A DNA stretch of 64,000 nt, from assembly GCA_963832725.1 (NCBI GenBank), contig CAWHVG010000002.1, positions 992,001 to 1,056,000 on the forward strand. Direction: 5' to 3'. The number at the start of each line of letters is the position of its first letter. The first letter of the stretch is position 1. Below, piece after piece: positions 27,523-36,382 of this stretch. The notes beneath the pieces are model-generated. The model saw only the letters and a list, made by a program, of their open reading frames with translations, made no database searches and had not been told where the DNA came from. This DNA comes from JAEZBP01 sp963832725. GTDB taxonomy: Bacteria; Myxococcota_A; Polyangia; Polyangiales; Sandaracinaceae. The position numbers and the translations under genes are program-made.

Positions 27523-27687
27523 GCGCAGAACCTATAGCAGCCGCTCCGCCGTTCGCCCGACCGGATCTCCCCTTCGGTGAGGTGCCGGCGCCCCCGCCGC
27601 GGTCCGTTCCCTCCGGAGCGGGAAGAAATCTGGCACGACCGTGAAGTCGCGACCACGGTCGACTGTCAGTATGCTGCGGAGTTGCCG

Positions 27688-28230
27688 ATGCGACGCGTCC
27701 TTCCTATTGCTTGTGTCCTCCTCCTGGCGGGCCTCTCCACTGCGTTCGCGCAAGACGATCGGGTCACCGACGGTCCCGTCCTCGACGCGGATCTCGAGGC
27801 GGTGCCCGAGGGCCGACATCACCTCGCGGACGAGCGCGGTCATCGGGCCGTCGTGCTCTTCTACGAAGACCGCCCCCACCTGACCCAGAACGATCCGCTC
27901 AAGCAGAGCCTCCACGATTGGATCGAGGACAACCACCTCGAAGATCGCGTCGTGGTGTACGGCGTCGCGAACCTGATGCAGATTCCGAGCTTCATCCCGC
28001 ACGGGATGGTGAAGAGCCGGATCCGCCCCCTCGTGGACCGCTGGGACGTCGACATCCTGCTGGACTGGCAGGGCTTCATGCGCCAGGCCCCGTGGCCCAT
28101 GCAGGGGGATACCTCGAACGTGGTCATCCTCGATCGCGACGGCCGCCTGGTCTGGCACTCGACCGGGCCTGTCCGTGGCGCGCGGCACACCGCGTTCTTC
28201 GAGGTGCTGCGCGCTGCGCTCTCGCATTGA
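27688..28230 (+). CDS. Secreted thioredoxin-fold-like protein
   Basis: 180 residues from ATG 27688. Signal peptide MRRVLPIACVLLLAGLSTAFA. The mature part alternates strands and helices as in a thioredoxin fold: HRAVVLFYEDRPHLTQN, DRVVVYGVANLMQIPSF, VDILLDWQGFMRQAPW, TSNVVILDRDGRLVWHSTGPV. No CxxC is present, so not a disulfide enzyme; it resembles the periplasmic YtfJ-like proteins. Divergent from the RND gene with about 165 bp between. Confidence 0.55.
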   Translation: MRRVLPIACVLLLAGLSTAFAQDDRVTDGPVLDADLEAVPEGRHHLADERGHRAVVLFYEDRPHLTQNDPLKQSLHDWIEDNHLEDRVVVYGVANLMQIPSFIPHGMVKSRIRPLVDRWDVDILLDWQGFMRQAPWPMQGDTSNVVILDRDGRLVWHSTGPVRGARHTAFFEVLRAALSH

Positions 28231-28496
28231 CCTCGATCGCCGCCCGCTCTAGACCCGTGCCACTCCCTCGCAGAGGGGGGTGATTCCAGCCGCGCGACAT
28301 CGGAGGGTCCGCATGCGGCCGAGTACGAGCAACCGTCGAGCGGAGCTGCTGCCGCTGCCGACCACAGCGCGCCCCGGTGGCGATGTCCGGATTTTGGGAC
28401 AGCGGCCGTCCGGTCTTCGGGACGCGTGGCGTCGAGCCCGGCCGAGGACGCTTCGGGCGATATCGGGCCCCGCGTCCCGCAGGCTGCGATCGGCGC

Positions 28497-28661
28497 CTAG
28501 GTGTGAGAGGCGGAAATCGTGACCGGATGGCGGCGCGCGATGGGGCCCAGCTGTGGCTCGGTCCGACGAGGCGATGCCGAGTATCGCCGAGGAGGAACGG
28601 GCCGCAGATGGGCCCTATCCCGCCCGCGAAACGCGTTGCGATTTCCGCCGAGCACATCTAG
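28497..28661. repeat. Palindromic MITE-like element, copy B (165 bp)
   Basis: Inverted copy of the element at 2707-2871; only one of 165 positions differs (the base after the first CTAG). Ends CTAGGTGTGAGAGGCGGAAA and, read inward from the right, CTAGATGTGCTCGGCGGAAA. Such near identity over 25 kb implies recent transposition or gene conversion. Confidence 0.88.
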
Positions 28662-28725
28662 CTGCGAGGCGGCTCGCGGGAGGGCGAGGCCCGGCGTGTC
28701 CCCGTCCTCCGCGCAATTTCTTCGA

Positions 28726-28741
28726 TTGACTCGTCAGTCAA
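28726..28741. promoter_or_regulatory. Operator-like inverted repeat TTGACT-CGTC-AGTCAA
   Basis: Perfect 6-bp arms around a 4-bp spacer, in a 370-bp gap upstream of the Gfo/Idh-GMC-GH3-sulfatase operon. Arms and spacing fit the half-sites of many TetR-family repressors. No tetR gene is next to it; the link to the operon is inference. Confidence 0.45.
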
Positions 28742-29028
28742 TGGCGCCAGAATCGGCCTCGTGCAGGTGAGCGCGCGGGTCGTACAGGCGAACGGGAGGG
28801 GTCCATTGTCCACGCTTCGTGGGTGCTGGCCAGACGTCGACGTGCTGGTCGCGCTGCCGCTCCGGGCAGCCGAGCACCTCGACGTCTCGGAGCCGATGGG
28901 GAACCGGGCCCGGGCATGGTCTCGTTCGTGCTAGGGCGTCGAATGGGCATGACTTCGACCCTCTCGGCCTGGTCCCCGTCGCGTTCGGCGCGAGTTGCTC
29001 GTAGAGTCACGGGAGGGGGAGGGCGGCG

Positions 29029-29982
29029 TTGAGCGAGCTTCGGGTCGGCATCATCGGTGCGGGCGCCATCGCGCCGGTCCACGCCAAGGTCATCGCCCGC
29101 ATCGAGGGCGCGCGGGTGGCGTACGTCGAGAGCCGGACCCGCGCCCGAGCGGAGGCGTTCGCGCTCGAGCACGGGGCGGAGGTTGTCGACGACGTGCCGA
29201 CCCTCGTCGACCGTTCGGACGCGGTGCTGATCTGTGCTCCGGGTTACGTCCACGCGGAGTACACGCTGGCCGCGCTCCGAGCCGGCAAGCCGGTCCTCTG
29301 CGAGAAGCCCGGCGCGATCTCGGTGGAGCAGGCCGAGCAGGTCGTCGGGGCCGTCGAGCGCGGCGGCGTGTATCAGCTCGGCCTGAACCGCCGGCACGCT
29401 CCGATCTACCGGCGGGTCGCAGGCTTGCTCCGCGAAGGTTTCGGGCCGACCTCCTATGCGGCGCGCATCAACCGCGGGGAGCTCTCCCGTCCGAGCTGGG
29501 TCGGCGATCCGTCGATCAGCGGCGGCTACGGCTTCGAGACGGTCATCCACATGATCGACCTGCTCCGCCACCTCTTCGGCGAGGTGCGGGACGTCGAGGC
29601 GCGCCTGAGCCGGAACGTCTACCAGGAGCCGGACGATCTGACGCTGCTCTTCGAGCACGCGAACGGCGTCCACGGCGCGCTCACCTCCTGCGCCCACGCG
29701 ACGTGGATGCCGCCCTTCGAGCGGGTGGAGGTCTTCGGTCGGGAGGGCACGCTGCGCACCGAGGAGCTCGACCGGCTCTGCTATCGGACGGGGCTCGGCA
29801 ACGAGACCCAGCGAGTCGACTTCGAGGACCTCTCGGAGGACGTCCGCTGGGGCTTCGACGCGCAGCTGCGGATCTTCATCGCCCGCGCGCGGGGCGAAGC
29901 GACGCTCGGGCTCGAGGCCGGCGCCCACGATCTCTTGGTCGCGACCCGCCTGATCGAGCGCATCTACGAGGGCGAATCGTGA
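29029..29982 (+). CDS. Gfo/Idh/MocA family NAD(P)-dependent oxidoreductase
   Basis: 317 residues from TTG 29029, preceded by a long GGGAGGGGGAGGG ribosome site. Rossmann motif VGIIGAGAIAPVHAKVI, the EKP motif in LCEKPGAIS (catalytic Lys), and HMIDLLRHLFGEV, the conserved segment with the active-site His and Asp region. The family oxidises or reduces sugars, inositols and related polyols. First gene of a tight operon: its stop overlaps the next start by 4 bp (GTGA). Cytoplasmic; substrate unknown. Confidence 0.92.
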   Translation: MSELRVGIIGAGAIAPVHAKVIARIEGARVAYVESRTRARAEAFALEHGAEVVDDVPTLVDRSDAVLICAPGYVHAEYTLAALRAGKPVLCEKPGAISVEQAEQVVGAVERGGVYQLGLNRRHAPIYRRVAGLLREGFGPTSYAARINRGELSRPSWVGDPSISGGYGFETVIHMIDLLRHLFGEVRDVEARLSRNVYQEPDDLTLLFEHANGVHGALTSCAHATWMPPFERVEVFGREGTLRTEELDRLCYRTGLGNETQRVDFEDLSEDVRWGFDAQLRIFIARARGEATLGLEAGAHDLLVATRLIERIYEGES

Positions 29983-31452
29983 GCGGCCGGATCGAGACGG
30001 ACGTCTTCGTGGTCGGGACCGGCCCGTGCGGCGCGGCGTTCGCGCGGGAGCTGGTGCCGGCCGGCGTCCGGGTCACGCTGGTCGACGCAGGCCCCGCCTT
30101 CAGCGCGCGGCCGGGCTGGAATCTCAAGAACGCGTACGTCTACCAGCGGCACCCGGAGCTCTTCGCGACGCTGGTCAACGGGCTGCTCCATCCGCTCTCG
30201 CCGGCGACCGGCGAGGCCGAGCCGGCCCTGGTCAACCCGCGGCAGGGCGCGAGAGGGTCGCTGACCGGCGCCGCCACGGCCTACGCGGTGGGCGGGATGG
30301 CCATCCACTGGACCGGCGTCATCCCGCGCCAGCATCCGACGATGGAGCGCTCGCTGGTGCTCGATCCTGCGACGTGGGACGCGCTCTACCGGGACGCGGA
30401 GATCGCGCTCGGCAAGACCGGCGGCGTGTTCGAGCAGTCCGTCCGCCACCGCGTGGTCCGTGGGGCGCTGTCCGCGCACTACGACGCGCGCCTCGAGGAC
30501 GGGCGGAAGGTCGGCGATCTTCCGATGGCGCTGCGCCCGGGCGCGGGAGGCGAAGGCCGGCTCGAGATCGCCGGCTCCGACACCGTGCTCGAGCCGCTGC
30601 TATCGGGCGACTCGCTCCCGGCCGGCCTCTCGATCCACGCCGAGCACGCCGTCACCCGCATCCACCACGAGGGCGGCAAGGTCCACCACGTCGAGGGCGT
30701 GAACCTGCGGACGGGCGAGCCCTTCACCGCGCACGCGCAGACCTTCGTCATCGCGGCCGGCACCGTCCTCGGCGCCCAGCTCCTGCACGCCTCGGGCATC
30801 CGGCCGGAGGCGAACGGCCGCTACCTCATCGAGCACCCGATTCTCGTTCGGGCAGGTGCACCTGAAGCCCGAGCTGGTCGAGTCGATCGATCCGACGCAC
30901 CTGCCGCCCCACGATCTCTCCCCCAACGTCTGGATCCCGGTCGGTCAGGGCCGTCCCTGGCACGTGCAGGTCACCAAGGACGTCGTGCACTTCAGCGAGG
31001 TGCCGGCCGATCTCGACGATCGTCTCGTCACCGACCTGCGCTGGTACGCGCTGATCCAGCCTCGCGCGCACCACCGGGTCCTGTTCGAGGACGACCTGCC
31101 CGACGCGCTCGGCCTGCCGCGGCCGACCTTCGAGTACGTCCTCGACGATGACAACGAGGACGTCATCCGCCGCATGGTGGAAGACCAGCGCGAGGCGGCG
31201 AGCGTGCTCGGCGAGTGGGTGACCGAGCCGCGCATGCTGCCGAAGGGCACCTGCCTGCACCTTCAAGGCGCGACCCGGATGGGCGCGAAGGACGACGGAA
31301 CCTCCGTCGTGGACACGCACTCGCGCGTCTGGGGGTTCGACAACCTGGTGATGGCCGGCAACGGCGTCATCGACGGCGGCAACGCGTGCAACCCCACGCT
31401 CACGGCCGTGAGCCTGGCCATTCGGGCGGCTCGCGCGCTCCTTCCTTCCTGA
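29979..31452 (+). CDS. GMC-type FAD oxidoreductase, one frameshift
   Basis: About 490 residues from GTG 29979. FAD loop VVGTGPCGAAFARELVPAG, then GAATAYAVGGMAIHWTGVIPR (flavin-contact segment), and the GMC C-terminal domain LHLQGATRMGAKDDGTSVV, MAGNGVIDGGNACNPTLTAV with the catalytic His and Asn. The frame shifts by +1 at 30839-30843, where CCGATTCTCG stands for an expected CCGATCTCG; correcting it gives EHPISFGQVHLKPELVE. Likely oxidises an alcohol or sugar hydroxyl, pyranose-oxidase or choline-dehydrogenase style, perhaps the same substrate as the upstream oxidoreductase (inference). Confidence 0.88.
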
Positions 31453-31464
31453 CGAGAGCTTTCG

Positions 31465-33120
31465 ATGCCTCAGCTTCCCCGCAGCCTCAACCGCTACGTC
31501 CTGGACCACTCCCCCCGCCGCAACCGCACGTCGGACCGCGAGTTGGTCGGCACCGTCTTCCCGCGGGTGGGCGGCAAGGCTTTCCTCACGCTGGCCAAGC
31601 TGCGGGTGATGCAGTGGGATCGAGCGCTGAAGCGCGTCGAGGAGGTCCAGGAGAAGCAGCTTCAGCGCATCCTCGAGACCGCCAAGGACAGCGAGTTCGG
31701 CCGCCGTCACGGCTTCTCGTCGATCCGCAACTACGACGACTACCGGCGCAACGTGCCGCTCGGCGACTACGACAGCTTCGCCGACGACTTCGCCCGCATG
31801 CGCGCCGGCGAGCCGGACGTCCTGACCAACAACCGGGTCCGCTACATCTGTGAGTCGGCCGGCAGCTCCCAGAAGGGCAAGCGCAAGTTCCTGCCCGTCT
31901 CGGACATGCAGATCCGCTTTCAGGCCGGAAGCGGCGTCGACGGCGTGTACCGGTACCTGGTCCACCGGAACGACGACACCTTCACGCAGGGCTTCATCGT
32001 CAGCGTGCTCCCGCCGGCCGTCCTGCGGCGCGAGGGCACGGTCGAGGTCACCAACAACCCGGCGCTGATGTCGACCAAGTTCCCGCTGCCGAGCCAGTTC
32101 GTCTATCTGCCGGACCGCACGACGATGGAGATCGACGACATCGACGGCAAGCTCGAGGTCATCGCCGAGAAGTACCTCGACCACGACGTTCGCACGCTCA
32201 CCGGCACCACCTGCTGGTTCTCGATCCTCTTCGACAAGATCCTCGCCGCCGCGCGCCGCCGCGGCCGCAACGTCTCCACCATCCGCGAGATCTGGCCGAA
32301 CCTGCGCTTCCTGGTCGGAGGCGGCGTCGTGGCCGATCCCTACCTGCCGGTGCTCCGCGATCGGATCGGCCGCGAGGACATCGATCTGGTCGACACCTAC
32401 AACGCGACGGAGGGAGGCATCTTCGCGACCAGCGATCACGCCAGCGTCAATCCGGGGCTCTTGATGATCCCGGACCGCGGCGTGTTCTACGAGCTGGTGC
32501 CTCTCGAGGACGTGGGCTCCGACTCCCCGCGCCGCGTCCCGTTGTGGGACGTGGAGACGGGGCGCGATTACGTCATCCACATGTCGACGGTCTCGGGCCT
32601 CTACTCCTACCGTCTCGGCGACATCGTCCGCTTCTCGTCGACCTGGCCGCACCGGATGGAGTTCACGGGCCGGCTCTCGGGCTGCCTGTCGGTGACCCAG
32701 GAGCTGACCACGCACCTCGAGGTGCAGCGCGCGATGACGGCGGCGTGCGAGCGCACCTCGACCGGCGTCGTGGAGTACGCGGTCGGCGCCGAGGTCGGCG
32801 TGCACGGCACGTCCAAGGGTCGCTACGTGATCTTCGCCGAGTTCCTGGAAGGCCGTGCGCCCAAGGACGCGACGGCGTTCGCTCGCGCGTTCGACGAGGC
32901 GCACATCGCCCAGAACCGGGCCTACCGCGAGGCGCGCCACGAGGAGACCGCCCTCTTCGAGCCGATCCTGGTCTCGCTCCCGCGCGGCTCGGCCAAGCGC
33001 TTCATGCAGGACTGCGGGATGACCAGCCTGCAGACCAAGTTCCCGCGTATCGTGGACGACGAGCGGCGCGATCTTCTCTTCTCCTACGTCCAGCCGGCGG
33101 CCGCGCGCGCCGCCACCTGA
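31465..33120 (+). CDS. GH3-family (auxin-responsive type) acyl-acid adenylate synthetase
   Basis: 551 residues. GH3 proteins adenylate a carboxylic acid and join it to an amine or other acceptor; the plant members make amino-acid conjugates of auxin and jasmonate. Seen here: LGDYDSFADDFARMRAGE, the P-loop-like SAGSSQKGKRKFLPVS (usually T-S/SGTTxGxxK), YNATEGGIFA (ATP contact), GRDYVIHMSTVSGLYSYRLGDIVRF and the FTGRLSG hinge. Full length for the family. It lies 12 bp after the GMC gene and 3 bp before the sulfatase-like gene. Cytoplasmic. Substrate unknown. Confidence 0.93.
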   Translation: MPQLPRSLNRYVLDHSPRRNRTSDRELVGTVFPRVGGKAFLTLAKLRVMQWDRALKRVEEVQEKQLQRILETAKDSEFGRRHGFSSIRNYDDYRRNVPLGDYDSFADDFARMRAGEPDVLTNNRVRYICESAGSSQKGKRKFLPVSDMQIRFQAGSGVDGVYRYLVHRNDDTFTQGFIVSVLPPAVLRREGTVEVTNNPALMSTKFPLPSQFVYLPDRTTMEIDDIDGKLEVIAEKYLDHDVRTLTGTTCWFSILFDKILAAARRRGRNVSTIREIWPNLRFLVGGGVVADPYLPVLRDRIGREDIDLVDTYNATEGGIFATSDHASVNPGLLMIPDRGVFYELVPLEDVGSDSPRRVPLWDVETGRDYVIHMSTVSGLYSYRLGDIVRFSSTWPHRMEFTGRLSGCLSVTQELTTHLEVQRAMTAACERTSTGVVEYAVGAEVGVHGTSKGRYVIFAEFLEGRAPKDATAFARAFDEAHIAQNRAYREARHEETALFEPILVSLPRGSAKRFMQDCGMTSLQTKFPRIVDDERRDLLFSYVQPAAARAAT

Positions 33121-33123
33121 GCC

Positions 33124-35116
33124 GTGAGCGAGAGCGCCAGCGCAGTGAAGGGCGAGCTCGGAGTCCGCGCGACACTGGCCGTCGCGCTCTCGGCCGGCAT
33201 CCTCGGCGGGACGCTGGCCGGGCTGCTGGAGGCCACGGTCGTGGTGACGCTCACCGAGGGCGACTTCCAGAATCGGCCTCCTCGTCCCGGCCGCCGTGTT
33301 CTATGCGTTCAACGGCGCGCTCTACGTGCCGCCGATCGCGTTCCTTCTCCGCGCGTTGGCCAAGCGTCGGGGCACGCCGCTGACGGACGCCGGGAAGCTG
33401 CACGCCTGGCTCACCGGCTCCGTGCTGGGCCTGGGCGCCGCCAGCACGGCCGCGTATCGGATCTCGCTCGACGTCTTCCAGGAGCGGCTGACCTGGGGCT
33501 CGCCTCAGGGCGTCGGGCTCCTCCTCGGCAGCGCGGTGCTCGGTGCGCTGGTGGCGTTCGGCGTGGCCTGGGCGCTTAGCCGCGTGGAGCGCTTTCGGTT
33601 CGTGCACGCGCCGTGGGGCGCGCTCGCGCTGCTGGCGCTGGTGATCGTGCTGGTCCGGGCGCCTTCGGTCTTCGCGGCCGAGCGCGATGGCGAGAGCCAG
33701 CGTCCGCCGCCGACCGGCGCGGAGGGACCGCGGCCGAACGTGCTCCTGATCGTGGTCGACACCCTGCGCGCCGATCATCTGCCGGCCTACGGCTACGAGG
33801 GCGGCTCGACCCCAGCGCTCGACCGCTTCACCGAGGACGCCGTCCGCTTCGACCGCTACTACGCCAACTCGTCGTGGACGCGCCCGAGCTTCGCGACCGT
33901 CTACACCGGTCGCTATCCCTCGAGCCATCGAGTCTGGCTCAAGACCGACGCGCTGCCGGACGAGGTGGAGACGCTCGCCGAGACGCTCTCGGCGTTCGGT
34001 TACGGCACGACCGGGTTCGTCACCAACTACAACTCCGGCCCGCATTTCAACTACGACCAGGGCTTCGACCGCTACGAGTTCCTGGTGCCGGATCTGGTCC
34101 TCGGGACCGAGCACGGCTTCGGCGCGCGGGTGCGGACCGACGCGATCAGCGGCGTGGTGGGGACCGACGTCGTGGCGATGGCGGAGCTCTTGCCGCTCCG
34201 GCTCTACCAGCGCTTCTTCTCGATGATCAGCACGGCCGGTGACGACGTCTCGCCGGGCACCGCCTACCACGACGCCGAGACGCTGACCGGGCGCGTGGTC
34301 GACTGGCTCGACGAGCGACCCGAGTCGCCCTTCTTCCTCACCGTCGGGTACATGGACCCGCACCACCCCTTCTTCCACCACCCCTACGACGGGATCGGCT
34401 ACACGCGGGCGGCGCACGAGGAGCCGTCGATGGAGGACGCGCCGCGGATGCGCGAGCTCTATGACGGCGAGATCCGCTATTGGGATCACCACTTCGGCGT
34501 GCTGATGGACGAGCTGCGCCAGCGCGGTCTCTACGACGACATGATGATCGTCGTCACCTCCGACCACGGCGAAGAGTTCGGCGATCACGGCGGCTTCTAT
34601 CACGGAACCACGATCTACGAAGAGGTGGTGAAGGTGCCGCTCTTCGTGAAGCTGCCACAGAACCAGCGAGCCGGGACGGTGGTGCACCACTGGGTCGAGG
34701 CCGTCGACATCGTGCCGAGCGTCCTGCGGCGCGTCGGGGCGCCGATCCCGGATCACGTGCAGGGCAACGACTTCGACGAGGGCTCCGAGACGGTGCTGAC
34801 CGAGGAGAACCACGAAGGGAACATCCTCTCGTCGCTGAGGACGTTGGTCGACGGCGAGCCCTTCTTGATCATGACGGCCAACGAGGACAATCCGCGGGAG
34901 ATCCCGCCGGTGCAGCTCTTCGACGTGAGCGTCGATCCGGCCCAGCACCACGATCTCGCGCGCGAGCGCCCGGAGCTGACCTCGCAGCTCCTCGAGCAGC
35001 TCACGCAAGCCCGCCGCGCGGCATCGGAGGGGGCGGCCACCCGGCGCTCGATCGAGCTCGACGAGCGCGACCGACGGCGCCTCTGCGAGCTCGGCTACCT
35101 CGTCTGCGACGAGTAG
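33124..35116 (+). CDS. Membrane-anchored sulfatase/alkaline-phosphatase superfamily protein, one frameshift
   Basis: About 663 residues from GTG 33124. The first 46 codons (SESASAVKGELGVRATLAVAL...) join the rest after a +1 shift at 33269-33273, where CAGAATCGG stands for CAGATCGG. About five N-terminal membrane helices are followed by a catalytic domain: LLIVVDTLRADHL (metal Asp), SSWTRPSFATVYTGRYPSSH (nucleophile region), YMDPHHPFFHH, TSDHGEEFGDHGGFYHG (metal Asp/His). Thr or Ser occupies the nucleophile site where true sulfatases have Cys/Ser-x-Pro-x-Arg, so it may be a phospho- or glycerophospho-transferase rather than a sulfatase. Last gene of the four-gene operon. Confidence 0.85.
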
Positions 35117-35242
35117 CGGGCGCGTCGGTGAAGCTGGCCGGTCCAGGCCTGGAAGCGACGCGAGGAGGCCTGCGAGCGCTCGGCGGCGCCGAGGATGGGC
35201 CGGATCGGCCACGCGGCGACGGGGAGCTCGATCGACGGACGC

Positions 35243-36154
35243 TCACAGCGCGCCCAGCGGCGGGTAGGTGAGGCCGGGGATGCGCGGCGTCTCCACCTCC
35301 CAGCCCCACTCGTGCGCCAGCGCCTCGAAGATCTGGATCTTCAGCGCCAGTCCCTCGGTGCGCCCGACGTCAACGCTCCGGTTTCGGTTCGCCCAGTCCT
35401 CGGCCAATCGGATCAGCGGCCAGCCGCGCGTGGCCAGCAGCGTCGCCATCGTCGCGTGCGCGTAGATCCAGCCGTAGCGGGAGGAGAGCGCGCCGTTCTC
35501 GTCGAGCACGAGCCGGTCGCCGTCGCGGGTGGCGCTCAGCCAGGGCTCTCCGTCGTGCACCGTGAGCACGATCCGCGTCTCGTCCTCCATCACGTCGTAG
35601 CGCGGCAGGTCGGGCGGCCACACGAACGAGAGCGCGCGCTTCCACCCTTCGACCCACATGCGCTGGCCGAGGTAGAAGCGGACGCTCCGCTGCCAGATCC
35701 AGTGCGTCTCGATGTGGATGCTGCGGAGCCGCGCCGTGCGGGCCGCGTCGTGGGTGGCCTTCAGCGCGGCCGCGGCGATGCCACGACGCCTTCGCACGGG
35801 GTGCACGTAGAGCGACCAGAGCGGCAGATCGATGCGCCCGATGGCCGAGAGGGGCAGCGCCATCGTGCCCACCCGCTCGCCCTCGTCCAGCAGCCAGAGG
35901 TAGCGCAAGAACGCGCGGTCGAGCGCGGGATCGGGGACCTCGTAGCTGTCACCGAGCCGGTCGAGCCAATGCTGGCGCTCTCCGTCCGAGAGCGTCCACG
36001 GATCGAGCGTGTGCCGGAAGCAGCCCTCCACCATGCTGGCGAGGTCGCAGGCGGTCCACGCGTCGGTCTCGCGCTGCGAGGTCGGGTCGACCACCTCGAC
36101 GCGTCCCGCGCGCAGCAGCGCGAGCTCGACCTCCGCCGCGCGCGTCTCGTCCAT
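35243..36154 (-). CDS. GNAT-family N-acetyltransferase
   Basis: 303 residues from ATG 36154 (MDETRAAEVELALL). The middle part carries the GNAT core: YLWLLDEGERVGTMALPLSAIGRIDLPLWSLYVHPVRRRRGIAAAALKATHDAA (landmarks LWSLYVHP and RRRRGIAAAAL, the acetyl-CoA loop), then IHIETHWIWQRSVRFYLGQRMW. The C-terminal 110 residues (VHDGEPWLSATRDGDRLVLDE onward) form an extra domain not in minimal GNATs. Substrate unknown. Convergent with the sulfatase-like gene. Confidence 0.82.
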   Translation of the reverse strand: MDETRAAEVELALLRAGRVEVVDPTSQRETDAWTACDLASMVEGCFRHTLDPWTLSDGERQHWLDRLGDSYEVPDPALDRAFLRYLWLLDEGERVGTMALPLSAIGRIDLPLWSLYVHPVRRRRGIAAAALKATHDAARTARLRSIHIETHWIWQRSVRFYLGQRMWVEGWKRALSFVWPPDLPRYDVMEDETRIVLTVHDGEPWLSATRDGDRLVLDENGALSSRYGWIYAHATMATLLATRGWPLIRLAEDWANRNRSVDVGRTEGLALKIQIFEALAHEWGWEVETPRIPGLTYPPLGAL

Positions 36155-36382
36155 CGCGCCGCAGTGTAGTACCGGCGGCCCGAAGTTCGTTCCGGGTTCT
36201 GCACGCCCGAGCACGAGCTTCAAGACGACGCTGCGGCTCCGGGACGACGCTGCGGCTCGAGCTCCGAGCGAGGTGCAGCGTTGGTGCTACTCGCACGACA
36301 ATCCGGAGCGGAGCTCGGAGCGGGCATGGTAGCCGGCGGACGGTTTGGCGCAGGTCGGGGTATCCTGGCCGCCGGAGGCTCG

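Larger units (their letters stand above)
28231..29028. other. 800-bp intergenic region with palindromic element and operator-like site
   Basis: No gene is recognised apart from the repeat at 28497-28661. A CACTCCCTC-gca-GAGGGGGGTG hairpin at about 28261-28282 lies 30 bp after the upstream gene and may end its transcript, though no T tract follows. A perfect inverted repeat at 28726-28741 may control the downstream operon. Sequence 28742-29010 has no frame with convincing protein composition. Confidence 0.5.

Noticed and set aside
28261..28282. Rho-independent terminator after the small secreted protein gene
   Set aside because: The hairpin is plausible but has mismatched arms and no T tract, so it is only mentioned in the intergenic entry.
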